Assembly (NCBI RefSeq): GCF_003259435.1
Contig: NZ_QLMA01000007.1
Coordinates: forward strand, 1-64,000
DNA: 64,000 nt
Source: Chitinophaga dinghuensis
GTDB lineage: Bacteria; Bacteroidota; Bacteroidia; Chitinophagales; Chitinophagaceae
Direction: 5' to 3'
Shown one piece after another: positions 27,369 through 36,301 of this stretch (the stretch's first letter is position 1; each line of letters begins with the position of its first letter). The notes under the pieces were generated by a model, which did not search any database, was not told where the DNA came from, and saw only the letters and a list, made by a program, of their open reading frames with translations. Position numbers and translations under genes: made by a program.

Positions 27369-29042
27369 ATGGCTACGTTTACCTTTAATATTCAAACAGC
27401 AACTAATCAAAATATTCCTATTAACATAGGAACTGGGCAATTATTATTTGTTATAGGTAGAAATGGAGCTGGAAAATCGGCCTTAGTAAATCATATTTTT
27501 CGACAAAATATTAAAAATTCCTACATAGTACTAGCTCACCGTCCAATTTGGATGGAAAGTAATTCCGCTGTTATTTCAGTTGGAGAAAGAAAAATTACTG
27601 AAGAAAGGATTAAAAAACAGGTATCGGATACCGGTCGTACCTATTCCTTTGAATATTATGAGCGAAGGCGACTTGCACTTGATAATTTGGTACAGATGCA
27701 AAATGGAATTGATCGTGCATTAGCTGAGGCCTATAGATCTGGAGATATGACAAAAGCAGAATTATTGAAACAGAAAGTCTCTCCTCTACAGATGATCAAT
27801 GAAATATTCAAAAAAATGTGTTTGAATATTTCAATTGTTATGAATGAATTGCAGGAATTTTTTGCCTTAGGAAAAGATGGTTCCAAATATAGTATAGTTG
27901 ATCTTTCAGATGGAGAGAAGAATGCCTTCATGCTTTGCGCTGAGATATTGACAGCCAAGACCAATACCCTTTTTATTCTTGACGAACCAGAACGACATCT
28001 GCACCCTGCCTTAATGGGGCCATTAATAAATTCTATAGTGGAAAGTAGACCTGATTGTTCTTTCGTTATAGCAACACATGATCTAAGTTTGCCTGAGACC
28101 AATGTTAACTCTGCTGTCATTCTTTTGCGAAATGTAACTAAAAAAGGAGGTAAGTTTTTTTGGACTTTTGACCAGATCTCCGGGAGTGGGATAATGAATG
28201 AGATAATCCCTGAGGACATGAAAAGGGCAATCCTGGGGGCTCGAAGAAAGGTTCTCTTTGTCGAAGGAGCGCCTACCAGTAGGGACATGGATTTATACCA
28301 GCTATTGTTTCCTGAAACAACTGTCGAATGTAAGGAGAGTTGTGTGAAGGTAGAAAGAGCTGTTGAAGGCGTACGGGGAAACCCTATTATGAACTGGGTT
28401 GAGGCATTTGGAATTATTGATGCTGATGACCGGACAACGGATCAAATAAAAAAAATGGAGGCAAAAGGAGTATATGCGCTACCTGCCTATTCCATTGAAT
28501 ATCTTTATTATAATCCGGATACCGTTCGGGCAGCCGCTGAACATTATGCTGATTTTGTTGGTCGTAAAGCAATTGACATTTTTAGTGCCTCACAAGAAAA
28601 GATCATAGCCAATATGGAGCCACACAAAAGAAGATTATGTTCTCGTGTTTGTGAAAATAGGATTAAGGAGGAAATAACTAGAGGGCTTCCAACATGGAGG
28701 CAAATTAGTGAGGGGCTAGATAGCAAGGAGCTATTCAAGAACATAGACGAAAAAGCCTCGAAGTATTTAAGTGCTGAAGTAGCCAAATTTGACAAAATGG
28801 TTGCTGCCTCAGACATAAATGGTCTTCTTACACTGTATCCATTTAGAGAGACCCAAGTAATTAGTGGTATTGTGGCAGCCTTTGGGATATCGGCTTCTTC
28901 TTATGAGGGTATAGTCCGTAAAATGGTACTTGATGGTAAGCCAATAAAGAACACTCTCCTTGCCAAACTGGGTAATATTGTAACTGCCATTAATTCCGCC
29001 ACACCTGCTGTTAGGCCTGTACTAGTTACTGCTACATCTTGA
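27369..29042 (+). CDS. Single-chain ATPase-TOPRIM protein, fused PARIS (AriA-AriB)-like defence protein
   Basis: 557 aa. The N-terminal half is an SMC/ABC-like ATPase: Walker A GRNGAGKS (30-37), signature LSDGEKN (179-185), Walker B LFILDEPERHLHP (201-213), switch His in ATHD (H237). The C-terminal half starts with KVLFVEG (E299), then D306/D308 and IIDADDR (351-355): the acidic set of a TOPRIM/DUF4435-like nuclease. ATPase plus DUF4435 is the composition of the PARIS anti-phage system, which is known both as two genes and as one merged gene; OLD nucleases have a related layout. The neighbouring integrase (convergent, 94 nt away) supports a defence-cargo role. No signal peptide. Confidence 0.8.
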   Translation: MATFTFNIQTATNQNIPINIGTGQLLFVIGRNGAGKSALVNHIFRQNIKNSYIVLAHRPIWMESNSAVISVGERKITEERIKKQVSDTGRTYSFEYYERRRLALDNLVQMQNGIDRALAEAYRSGDMTKAELLKQKVSPLQMINEIFKKMCLNISIVMNELQEFFALGKDGSKYSIVDLSDGEKNAFMLCAEILTAKTNTLFILDEPERHLHPALMGPLINSIVESRPDCSFVIATHDLSLPETNVNSAVILLRNVTKKGGKFFWTFDQISGSGIMNEIIPEDMKRAILGARRKVLFVEGAPTSRDMDLYQLLFPETTVECKESCVKVERAVEGVRGNPIMNWVEAFGIIDADDRTTDQIKKMEAKGVYALPAYSIEYLYYNPDTVRAAAEHYADFVGRKAIDIFSASQEKIIANMEPHKRRLCSRVCENRIKEEITRGLPTWRQISEGLDSKELFKNIDEKASKYLSAEVAKFDKMVAASDINGLLTLYPFRETQVISGIVAAFGISASSYEGIVRKMVLDGKPIKNTLLAKLGNIVTAINSATPAVRPVLVTATS

Positions 29043-29136
29043 AGTACTCTTTTTATTTTTTTGGTTCCAAATTTGGGTATAAGGGCCTTTATGTAGAGGA
29101 ATCCTAGAAACTGGTATATAATTTAAAAATACAATT

Positions 29137-30483
29137 TCAGGCTCCTTTGTTTTGTTCGGATCTTGACTCCCATAGTACTTTGATTTTTTCTGCGGCCTCC
29201 ATTGGTGTGACGCGAATGTATCTGAAAAAGTCACGATGACTTTTGTGACCACTAATATTCATAATTAACTCTACTGGAGTGGAGGCTAAAAATTCATTTG
29301 TACAAAAAGAGCGTCGGCAAGTATGGGAAGTAATCCACCCATATTTGGGTTTAACCTGGACGATTTTCTTTGTACCTTTTTTGTAGGAGAATTTGATAGT
29401 ATCACAAATTCCAGCCAATGATCCAATAGTTTTAATATTGAGATTAAATATTGGTTCGCTAAGTTTGGGAAATTGTGATTTATAACGGTCTACAATTTCT
29501 TTTGCAATTCCAAGAAGTGGTATAACTACCCATTTATCTGTTTTTTGTTGTTTCTTGAAGATGGAATTGTTCCGAATGTCTTCCACACAATCAATCGAGG
29601 CAAAATCTGAAATTCGTAGACCTGTAAGGCATCCTAAAACTAGCATATCCCGATCAACCATTAATTCAGGATAGGTACTCAGATCGGTTTGATAAATCTT
29701 CTTGATTTCATCTGGGGTCAGATAGATTGCATCCGACTCTTCATCTGGAGAAGTAAATTTTGATAAATCAATTGGTGGAAAATATTTGTGAGCTATTCTA
29801 TTCTTAACAAACATCCTGAAATGCTTAATTACTTTGCCAATTGTTGATGTTCTCAATCCCCTTATTGGCTGTTTTACGTTATCAACGTAATCTGACCTTC
29901 TTCTTTGAACATATTCATAAGTAAGGAAGCGTAGAAATTTGGTGTAGAATGAATAGTGAATATCCTTATAGGTATGAATTTGTCCGCAAAATGTTTCATA
30001 GGAAATAAAAATATCTCTCATATTTCTATAATTCGTGATCATTCTAGGAGAGACGCTACCCAACTTACTTTTAATATATTCTTCCATTTGGAAGTTTAAG
30101 TTAAAATTCTTATGGGGGTCATCCTCATCCAATTGTTTTGCCATAAACGGCAATAGTTCCAGGTCAAAATCTGGTTTGTAAATTCCCTTCACAAATTTGG
30201 GGATATCATTTATTTGGTGCTCTATTGCGAATTCGAGTATTTTATTTGCAATATTTTGACAATTTGTCACGTATTTGTTTAATTCCTGGGGATTTCCATA
30301 GATTGAAGGTAGAGTCGGAGAGATCCGATTAAACTTATGGTTCCAATATTTTGGTGGAATTGCTTTTCCTGTATTTAGCAAAATTTGCTTTTCTTTTTTG
30401 CCAGAGTAGAGAATGAAAATTACACTCGTGCCATCGCGACGAATCTTGTTTACTCGGCAAACCAGTTTTGTTGGTAACAGCAT
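29137..30483 (-). CDS. Tyrosine recombinase (site-specific integrase)
   Basis: 448 aa. The N-terminal arm-binding-like domain (to about 120) and SAM-like core-binding domain (about 125-235) precede the catalytic domain. Catalytic residues visible: R290 (TGLRISDF), H387 and R390 (SHTCRRSF), H413 (SGHKSHRD) and nucleophile Y422 (FFRYIRV). This is the Bacteroidota phage/ICE integrase type. Its ATG overlaps a tandem 12-bp repeat, and a tRNA-3'-end-like core lies 150 nt upstream, so it probably catalysed integration of the element to its left. Confidence 0.93.
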   Translation of the reverse strand: MLLPTKLVCRVNKIRRDGTSVIFILYSGKKEKQILLNTGKAIPPKYWNHKFNRISPTLPSIYGNPQELNKYVTNCQNIANKILEFAIEHQINDIPKFVKGIYKPDFDLELLPFMAKQLDEDDPHKNFNLNFQMEEYIKSKLGSVSPRMITNYRNMRDIFISYETFCGQIHTYKDIHYSFYTKFLRFLTYEYVQRRRSDYVDNVKQPIRGLRTSTIGKVIKHFRMFVKNRIAHKYFPPIDLSKFTSPDEESDAIYLTPDEIKKIYQTDLSTYPELMVDRDMLVLGCLTGLRISDFASIDCVEDIRNNSIFKKQQKTDKWVVIPLLGIAKEIVDRYKSQFPKLSEPIFNLNIKTIGSLAGICDTIKFSYKKGTKKIVQVKPKYGWITSHTCRRSFCTNEFLASTPVELIMNISGHKSHRDFFRYIRVTPMEAAEKIKVLWESRSEQNKGA

Positions 30484-30506
30484 TTTTAGTCAAGTTTTTA
30501 GTCAAG
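30483..30506. repeat. Tandem 12-bp repeat at the integrase start, possible arm-type sites
   Basis: TTTTTAGTCAAG occurs twice head to tail (30483-30494, 30495-30506), immediately before the integrase start codon. Short tandem repeats of this kind near att cores are typical arm-type integrase-binding sites. A diverged pair is found at 32971-32996. Confidence 0.5.
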
Positions 30507-30631
30507 TTCAATGCTGTTAATCTTAGTAAAGGTAATGATTAGGTTTTGATTGGGTGTGTTATAATATGGTGAAAATCAGCTTGTTGGTGTTAATTTGCGA
30601 AAAGTTGTGTAAAGTAGAAATGGTGTCATTG

Positions 30632-30649
30632 AGTCCCAGCGGGATCACA
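30632..30649 (+). other. Attachment-site core 1 (tRNA 3'-end-like)
   Basis: AGTCCCAGCGGGATCACA reads like the T-loop end, T-stem and acceptor end of a tRNA (CCCAG, CGGGATC, A). No tRNA body lies upstream, so it is a displaced 3' end of the kind left by integration into a tRNA gene. A copy with one mismatch lies at 32913-32930, and a diverged one at 33929-33946. Confidence 0.55.
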
Positions 30650-30670
30650 ACAAGAATATCAAAGGTTATT

Positions 30671-30708
30671 AAAGCCGCTTAAATCACAGGATTTAAGCGG
30701 CTTTTTTT
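30671..30708 (+). terminator. Strong terminator after att core 1
   Basis: AAAGCCGCTTAAATC (30671-30685) pairs perfectly with GATTTAAGCGGCTTT (30690-30704), loop ACAG, then a T-run. It sits 21 nt after the tRNA-like end, where a tRNA terminator would be. Confidence 0.85.
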
Positions 30709-30750
30709 ATTTTATCAATAAAAGGTAAATCTTACAAAACGAATCTGAAA

Positions 30751-30802
30751 GGATACAAAAAAGGATACAGTAAATAATTTTAGTTTTACTGTATCCTTTT
30801 TT
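30751..30802. repeat. GGATAC direct pair overlapping an 18-bp perfect hairpin
   Basis: GGATAC occurs at 30751 and 30763, a 12-bp period. The second copy opens a perfect stem AAAAAAGGATACAGTAAA (30757-30774) pairing with 30785-30802, with a 10-nt loop and a T-run at the 3' end. It can act as a terminator on either strand. The GGATAC pair recurs with the same spacing at 32847-32864. Confidence 0.55.
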
Positions 30803-31046
30803 CTGGTAGATGCTTATCAGTAAAGGGTTTTATTGGTTTATTACTTTAAACCATAAATGTCGGAGCTAATATTTATTTAGTTCATTTCATTTAATTTAAT
30901 GATTCGGTTGGCTATTTCCAATTTCCAATAACCCCCATCTTTACTTACTCAGTTATTTACGGCATTATACTTGAAATAATGAATTGATTTTGATACTTTT
31001 ATAGCTATATTTTTTTAGATATTTAAAATTATCAAGAAGAACCTTT

Positions 31047-32762
31047 ATGGCATACAAATCCCGGTCCCTATCTAGTATTATTTCCGCAGTTAATCATGAA
31101 ATATTTTTGCCTCATATTCAAAGGTCTTTTGTTTGGAGTGAGACACAAATGAGTAAATTGTTTGATAGCTTAATGAGAGGGTACCCCATTCAAACTTTCC
31201 TATTTTGGAAGACAAAAGAAGAAATAAAAACAAGAAGGTTTATGCAAAAAATTGAGGTCGATATAGATTTGCATACCCTTTATGATGAATCTAAATCACA
31301 AAATGAAGTAGAGAAGGTTTTAGTACTTGACGGTCAACAAAGGTTGCAAACTCTCTACTGTATTTATCATGGTTTTTTGAAGTCTGATGCTGGCGTCCTG
31401 AAAGAAGCCTACTTGGATATAACCAGCATAAATGTGGATACTATTACAGAACAGATTTATAACCTCCAATTTGTGGATGCTAGAACACCAGAGTCATTAC
31501 CCTTATTTCGAGTTAAAGATTTACTCTCAAAATATGAAAAAACGGCCTCTGAAGATATATCTGATAAAGTAAATGAAGAATTAGATGGTATATTAAACGA
31601 AAGTGCTGACGAAAAAAAGACAAGGGAAAGAATCGTTCGTAAAAATATTTCCAAGCTCCGGTCTATTCTTACTGAAGATGTTCATTTCTGGATAGAAGAG
31701 CTTGATGGTACAGTTAACGAATATCCTTATAAAACAATTTTAGAAATATTTGTTCGTGTAAACTCCGGAGGTACAAAGCTCGATGCTTCAGATCTGATGT
31801 TTGCTGCAATGAAGGAATTATCTGCGAACATTGAAGAAAACTTGGAGGATGCAGCCTTGCTACTTAGTAATGGAAACATAAATTTTGAAATAGATACTAT
31901 TTTAAAAGCCATTTTATTAATTAATGGCAAGGGGGCTACCGTAGATCCCCAAAAATTTAAAGGAGGAGAAGGTATTACGCTGGTTAATTCTATAGATGGG
32001 AATTGGGATTCAAACTATCTTCCGGCATTTCAAGCATTGCGGGATTTCATCATTACAGATTTAAAACTGGACAATTCGAAAATTATCCGAAGCTATAATA
32101 GTTTAGTACCGATTTTAATTTACTTGTATTTTAATCCGGCTGCAACCCCTGAAAACAAAAGTAGACTAAAAGCATTCTATTATAAAGCGCAGATTTTTAA
32201 TTGGTTTAGTTCTCAAACTGATGGAGTTCTTGAGGCTATTTTCAATAGAACACTGAAATCCTGTGCTGGTAAGGATTTTCCTCTATCAGATATTCAGGAA
32301 TATTTTGTAAATAGTAGGCATACTCGAATTAACTTTGATATGGCTGTTTTAGAAGATCATAGTCTAAGGTTCTTCTTTCTACATTTATTATACGTAGAAA
32401 CAAATAGTTCGAGTGCTTTTAATGTGAAGCTGAAGAACAATGCGCCGCATGTTGATCATATTTATCCTAAAAGCAAACTCGGAAAGGAACCATTATTAAT
32501 CGATGCAAAAGATATCAATCATATTGGTAATTACAGATTAGTAGGAGCGTCCGATAACATAAGAAAAAGGGCCGAGGATCCAGAATCTTATTTCACTAAT
32601 CTTAAAAACTCAGGAATATCTATCCAAAAACACTTGTTAGTTGAGGAATACAGTGATGATCCTGCGAAACTAAAAATGGATAGGAAAGAGTATTTGAAGT
32701 TTAAACAAAAAAGAACAATGAAAATTTTTGAAATTCTTGAGCCGATTATCAATTTTGTTTAA
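31047..32762 (+). CDS. DUF262/DUF1524 (GmrSD-like) nuclease, type IV restriction-like defence protein
   Basis: 571 aa in the fused layout. N-terminal DUF262: IQRSFVWSETQMSKLFDSLM and RGYPIQTFLFW, VLDGQQRLQTLY (D95-R99), and EIFVRVNSGGTKLDASDL. These are the ParB-like NTPase/DNA-binding motifs of GmrS. C-terminal DUF1524 HNH nuclease: H468-V-D470-H471-IYPKS with a later NHIGNYRL segment. Such proteins cleave modified phage DNA in the characterised members (GmrSD, BrxU); the substrate here is unknown. The gene stands alone between two att-like cores and two GGATAC pairs, so it looks like cassette cargo. Confidence 0.88.
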   Translation: MAYKSRSLSSIISAVNHEIFLPHIQRSFVWSETQMSKLFDSLMRGYPIQTFLFWKTKEEIKTRRFMQKIEVDIDLHTLYDESKSQNEVEKVLVLDGQQRLQTLYCIYHGFLKSDAGVLKEAYLDITSINVDTITEQIYNLQFVDARTPESLPLFRVKDLLSKYEKTASEDISDKVNEELDGILNESADEKKTRERIVRKNISKLRSILTEDVHFWIEELDGTVNEYPYKTILEIFVRVNSGGTKLDASDLMFAAMKELSANIEENLEDAALLLSNGNINFEIDTILKAILLINGKGATVDPQKFKGGEGITLVNSIDGNWDSNYLPAFQALRDFIITDLKLDNSKIIRSYNSLVPILIYLYFNPAATPENKSRLKAFYYKAQIFNWFSSQTDGVLEAIFNRTLKSCAGKDFPLSDIQEYFVNSRHTRINFDMAVLEDHSLRFFFLHLLYVETNSSSAFNVKLKNNAPHVDHIYPKSKLGKEPLLIDAKDINHIGNYRLVGASDNIRKRAEDPESYFTNLKNSGISIQKHLLVEEYSDDPAKLKMDRKEYLKFKQKRTMKIFEILEPIINFV

Positions 32763-32846
32763 GTATTAATATCAAGGAGGAATAAATGCATAGCGGCTAA
32801 CGGTATCGATTCTTAACAAACAAGATAAAAGTAAGCTATTCCAGAA

Positions 32847-32864
32847 GGATACAAATTCGGATAC
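32847..32864. repeat. Second GGATAC pair, 12-bp period
   Basis: GGATAC at 32847 and 32859, within AAGGATACAAATTCGGATAC, matches the pair at 30751/30763 in spacing and in most flanking bases. It lies about 50 nt before att core 2, so the DUF262 gene has one pair on each side. Confidence 0.5.
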
Positions 32865-32912
32865 AGTAGCTTTTAAAACCGTGAAAAATGGCTCTGATAG
32901 AGCCTTTGATAT

Positions 32913-32930
32913 AGTCCCGGCGGGATCACA
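32913..32930 (+). other. Attachment-site core 2 (tRNA 3'-end-like)
   Basis: AGTCCCGGCGGGATCACA differs from core 1 at a single base, lies in the same orientation and is 2281 bp away. It is followed after 1 nt by a hairpin terminator. No tRNA body precedes it. Confidence 0.55.
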
Positions 32931-32931
32931 G

Positions 32932-32974
32932 AAAACTTACAAACCTCGCGCTTGGTGCGGGGTTTGTAAGTTTT
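32932..32974 (+). terminator. Terminator after att core 2
   Basis: AAAACTTACAAACC (32932-32945) pairs with GGTTTGTAAGTTTT (32961-32974). The stem continues inward with CGC/GCG and one U-G pair. It begins directly behind the tRNA-like end, as expected of a native tRNA terminator. Confidence 0.75.
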
Positions 32975-32996
32975 AGTTGAGTAATTAGTCGAGTTC
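32971..32996. repeat. Diverged 12-bp tandem repeat like that at the integrase
   Basis: TTTTAGTTGAGT followed by AATTAGTCGAGT and TTC aligns with the two TTTTAGTCAAGT units plus TTC at 30484-30509 (2 and 3 mismatches per unit). It suggests a second, decaying element end next to core 2. Confidence 0.4.
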
Positions 32997-33138
32997 CTTT
33001 TATATAGCCCAGATTTCTTTGCCATGCTTTATTCAGGTTAACGAATATTTCGGATTTTACTTCAGGATCTAGCTGGCTTGATTTTATTTCTTTTGAGTGC
33101 TCATGAAATACTATTTTTGCGAAGCGTAATATTTTTCT

Positions 33139-33765
33139 ATGCTCAATTTAATCCCCCCTGACAATACGCCATGGATACTTTCAGAAGAATATATCAAATC
33201 CGTGGACTTTTCCTATATAGAAACTTATTCCTTTAATAGATTGAACCCTATACTCACGGCAGAATATGACGAATTGTTTAAACGAGGACGACATGGAAGG
33301 TTATCAGTTTTTGATACGAAGAGGCTTGAGGAACTGGGCTCCATATTTAATGGTTTAGAGCTATTGATTGATGAAAGTGGGTCTTTTCATCATTCTTGTG
33401 AGAGAGTTTCTACTTTTCAAGCAGATGATCCAGAGGTGCTGCATCTTAAGCAAATCTTGCAAATGGAAATGGTTGAGTGTATGAACTTTCTTTGCGCTCC
33501 TTATTATCGAGACGCAGTGGTTTTTTATAATTCATCAGGTAAAATAATTTCCACCTTAAATGTTTGTTTAAGTTGTAAACATATGACAACTGGTACTAAA
33601 CGACTAAAAGCAGATTTCGAAGTATATGATTTGCTTAAAAAGTTCTTCCTGGCTAATGGTCACCGAGTAGAGGATCCTCATGCTTATCTCATGGATCAAT
33701 TGGGAGATCAGAAGGCTAAATTCTTAGCGGATAGAGATGCGAAGCTGAATATTACTAAAAGATAG
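33139..33765 (+). CDS. Hypothetical protein of the att region
   Basis: 208 aa, cytoplasmic, from an ATG at 33139. Features: an N-terminal helical part (DTKRLEELGSIFNGLELLID), a central MVECMNFLCAPYYRDAVVFYNSSGKIISTLNVCLSCKHM segment (two strands, then a CxxC), and a basic C-terminus. The CxxC after a beta-strand hints at metal or redox binding, but only one pair is present. It lies between att-like cores 2 and 3. No family recognised. Confidence 0.55.
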   Translation: MLNLIPPDNTPWILSEEYIKSVDFSYIETYSFNRLNPILTAEYDELFKRGRHGRLSVFDTKRLEELGSIFNGLELLIDESGSFHHSCERVSTFQADDPEVLHLKQILQMEMVECMNFLCAPYYRDAVVFYNSSGKIISTLNVCLSCKHMTTGTKRLKADFEVYDLLKKFFLANGHRVEDPHAYLMDQLGDQKAKFLADRDAKLNITKR

Positions 33766-33928
33766 TTCAACTGCTCATGTGGTGAGAAAGTACCTTTGTG
33801 ATTTTCGCTGTTTTATTTAATCATAAGTTAAAAACCTTATCAGTTCTTTATACAGATTGAAATCGAACCTTTCAAAGGTAATAGCCGACACGCCTTTCCC
33901 TGAAAGGACGCCATATTATCCAATTGGT

Positions 33929-33998
33929 AATCTCAGTGGAATCACAGAAACAAATCTAAAAGGATACACAAAACATTTTTACTTTTAGTATATCCTTT
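33929..33998. repeat. Degenerate third att-like unit
   Basis: AATCTCAGTGGAATCACA (33929-33946) is a diverged copy of the 18-nt core. AAAAGGATACACAAAAC follows at 33958, and an imperfect hairpin AAAGGATA/TATCCTTT (33959-33966 with 33991-33998). The order core, GGATAC box, hairpin repeats that of 30632-30802. It is probably the oldest scar in the array. Rated low because of divergence. Confidence 0.35.
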
Positions 33999-34014
33999 GC
34001 CTAAAAATGACACA

Positions 34015-36237
34015 ATGAACAGGACTATCAGCTTCAAAAAACTAAGTATTGCATTTGCCAGCTTTCTATTGCCAATAAAGATATTCGCTCAAACAACCTT
34101 TATCCCTCCTTATCAAAACATCTGGACAAAAGCCCCTCAGCATATTCCGTCGAGGACCTCAACTGACGCTCCACTAATGGGGAATGGCGACTTGCTGGCT
34201 ACCTTGGGGCAAGCGTCAAACAGTCTTACGTTCTATATCTCAAAAAATGATTTTGGTCAATGGACCTCCAAATACGGGCATGGAGATACTGAATTTGATC
34301 TGGCCGGTAGCCGGATACTGACGAACATCACCATGAGATTTAATGATCTTAAATGGAAGCAGTATAGTGGAAATGATACCTTGTTCTCCGCCACCCAAGA
34401 TATCTGGAACGGACAAACGACGGCAAAATTCGGTCAAAACATTCTAGTTACTTCCTGGGTCAGCGCTACGCAAAACTTAATTTTTATTAAGGTGGCAGCC
34501 CAGAAGGAGGATGCAATGTTGGAGATCAGGCTTCGAGCTCCGGATAATGAATCATCAATGGAGCTCAGAGGGCAATGGGATAGTGCGCACTATCATATAC
34601 GCTCTTTCTCCGATGATGTGGATATACGTGTTAGTGCAACTACCGCTGTGAAAATGCTGAATTACGGTGTTTCCTCAGGAATTATTGTAAAAAAGGATAA
34701 GCCTCTTTTATTGGTAGTTTCCGCTGAAAATAGTTTCAAGGGCGAGAAAACATCTAGGTATATCCAAGAGCAATTGGCGAATATTACTGAGCAGAGCATT
34801 CCTGCATTCCTGCAACAACATAACGCCTGGTGGACACAATACTGGCAAAAATCCAGTGTAGTGTTGAATGATACAACCATGATGAAAAGTTATTATCAGG
34901 GACTGTATACCATGGCTGCCTGCAGCAGAAACCCTGATTACCCGCCCGGCCTTTTTGGATGGATCACCAATGACCGCCCTCTATGGAATAACGACTATCA
35001 CCTGAATTATAATTTTGAAGCGCCATTTTATTCACTTTACGCAGCAAACCGTTTAGAGCAAGCCTTGCCCCATGATGCGCCAATTCTCGCATTTATGCCA
35101 AGAGGGAAATGGTATGCAGAGAATGTAACGCATACCAGAGGAGTATTGTATCCCGTGGGAATCGGACCTAAGGGGGTTGAAGTAACCAGGCAGGTAGATA
35201 ACTTTTATACAAAAAGTCATCCTGCAGGGATTGAGAAAGGGGGCATGTTCTGGCAGCAAAGATCTAATGCAGCTTATGCGTTGTTGAATATGGGACAGTA
35301 TTGGTACAGCACTTATGATACCGCATATGCAAGAAAGATTTATCCATATGCATTGTCTGTAGCTGAATTTTGGGAAGATTACATGAAATTCGAAGATGGC
35401 CGTTATATTATTTATAACGATGCAATACATGAAGGATCTGGCCGTAATACCAACCCGATATTATCACTGGGATTAGTACGTAATGTATTTAGCCTGATGA
35501 TTGATATGAGTCGCAATTTGAATATCAATACAAATGAAATTGCGAAATGGGAAAATATATTGAATCATATCAGCCAGTTTCCGACCCAAAAAAGAAATGG
35601 AAGAACTGTTTTCCGCTATACAGAGAAAGGAATGGCCTGGAATGATGGTAATGGACTGGGTATACAACATATCTATCCTGCTAGTGCTATTACACTTGAC
35701 AGTAACCCTGAATTGTTAGCTATCTCCCGGAATACTATAGCTGAAATGAATCGCTGGAAAGATCAGAACACCAGTAGCAGCTTCTTTATGGCGGCAATCA
35801 GGGTAGGATTTAGCGGGGACACTATCTATGACAAATTGCATGACTTTATTACCAATTTACGTCCTAACGGCTTTATAAAGGATAATGTGCATGGTATTGA
35901 GAACTCATGTATCATCACTAATGCTGTTGATGAAATGCTTTGCATGAGTGTAGGAAATGTAATCCGTTTATTCCCTTCGCTACCTTCCCGAATTGATGCG
36001 TCGTTTAGTCATTTGAGAGCTTATGGCGCTTTTCTGGTTTCTGCCGAAAGAAAAGCGGGGGAAATTACTAATGTAGAGATACTGAGTGAAAAGGGAAGAT
36101 CTTTAACCATGGTAAATCCCTGGGGAACTAAGAAAGTAAAGATTATTAGACAAGGGACACTAGCTGAAATGATGAGTGGTGAAAGGTTCACCATAGCAAC
36201 GAGTATAGGAGAAAGAATAAGTATTGTACCGGAATGA
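34015..36237 (+). CDS. Secreted six-hairpin glycosidase (GH95-like)
   Basis: 740 aa from the ATG at 34015, giving signal peptide MNRTISFKKLSIAFASFLL then PIKIFAQ; a TTG at 33997 is in frame but less likely. N-terminal beta-domain with DAPLMGNGDLLATLGQ and FYISKNDFGQW, the opening common to GH95-related enzymes. An alpha/alpha barrel follows (ILAFMPRGKWYAENV, YIIYNDAIHEGSG, GMAWNDGNGLGIQHIYPA, IENSCIITNAVDEML). Acts on an extracellular or periplasmic glycan, substrate not predictable. There is no SusC/D pair nearby. First long housekeeping-like gene to the right of the att region. Confidence 0.75.
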   Translation: MNRTISFKKLSIAFASFLLPIKIFAQTTFIPPYQNIWTKAPQHIPSRTSTDAPLMGNGDLLATLGQASNSLTFYISKNDFGQWTSKYGHGDTEFDLAGSRILTNITMRFNDLKWKQYSGNDTLFSATQDIWNGQTTAKFGQNILVTSWVSATQNLIFIKVAAQKEDAMLEIRLRAPDNESSMELRGQWDSAHYHIRSFSDDVDIRVSATTAVKMLNYGVSSGIIVKKDKPLLLVVSAENSFKGEKTSRYIQEQLANITEQSIPAFLQQHNAWWTQYWQKSSVVLNDTTMMKSYYQGLYTMAACSRNPDYPPGLFGWITNDRPLWNNDYHLNYNFEAPFYSLYAANRLEQALPHDAPILAFMPRGKWYAENVTHTRGVLYPVGIGPKGVEVTRQVDNFYTKSHPAGIEKGGMFWQQRSNAAYALLNMGQYWYSTYDTAYARKIYPYALSVAEFWEDYMKFEDGRYIIYNDAIHEGSGRNTNPILSLGLVRNVFSLMIDMSRNLNINTNEIAKWENILNHISQFPTQKRNGRTVFRYTEKGMAWNDGNGLGIQHIYPASAITLDSNPELLAISRNTIAEMNRWKDQNTSSSFFMAAIRVGFSGDTIYDKLHDFITNLRPNGFIKDNVHGIENSCIITNAVDEMLCMSVGNVIRLFPSLPSRIDASFSHLRAYGAFLVSAERKAGEITNVEILSEKGRSLTMVNPWGTKKVKIIRQGTLAEMMSGERFTIATSIGERISIVPE

Positions 36238-36301
36238 GTATAAAAGGATTTCAATTTGATGATATGTATCGCTTTCGCGATGCGTGAATAACCAACTACT
36301 G

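Noticed and set aside
30600-30650. A complete tRNA gene at the att core
   Set aside because: Only the 3' end pattern is present. No D-arm, anticodon arm or 5' acceptor strand is found upstream at any of the three copies.
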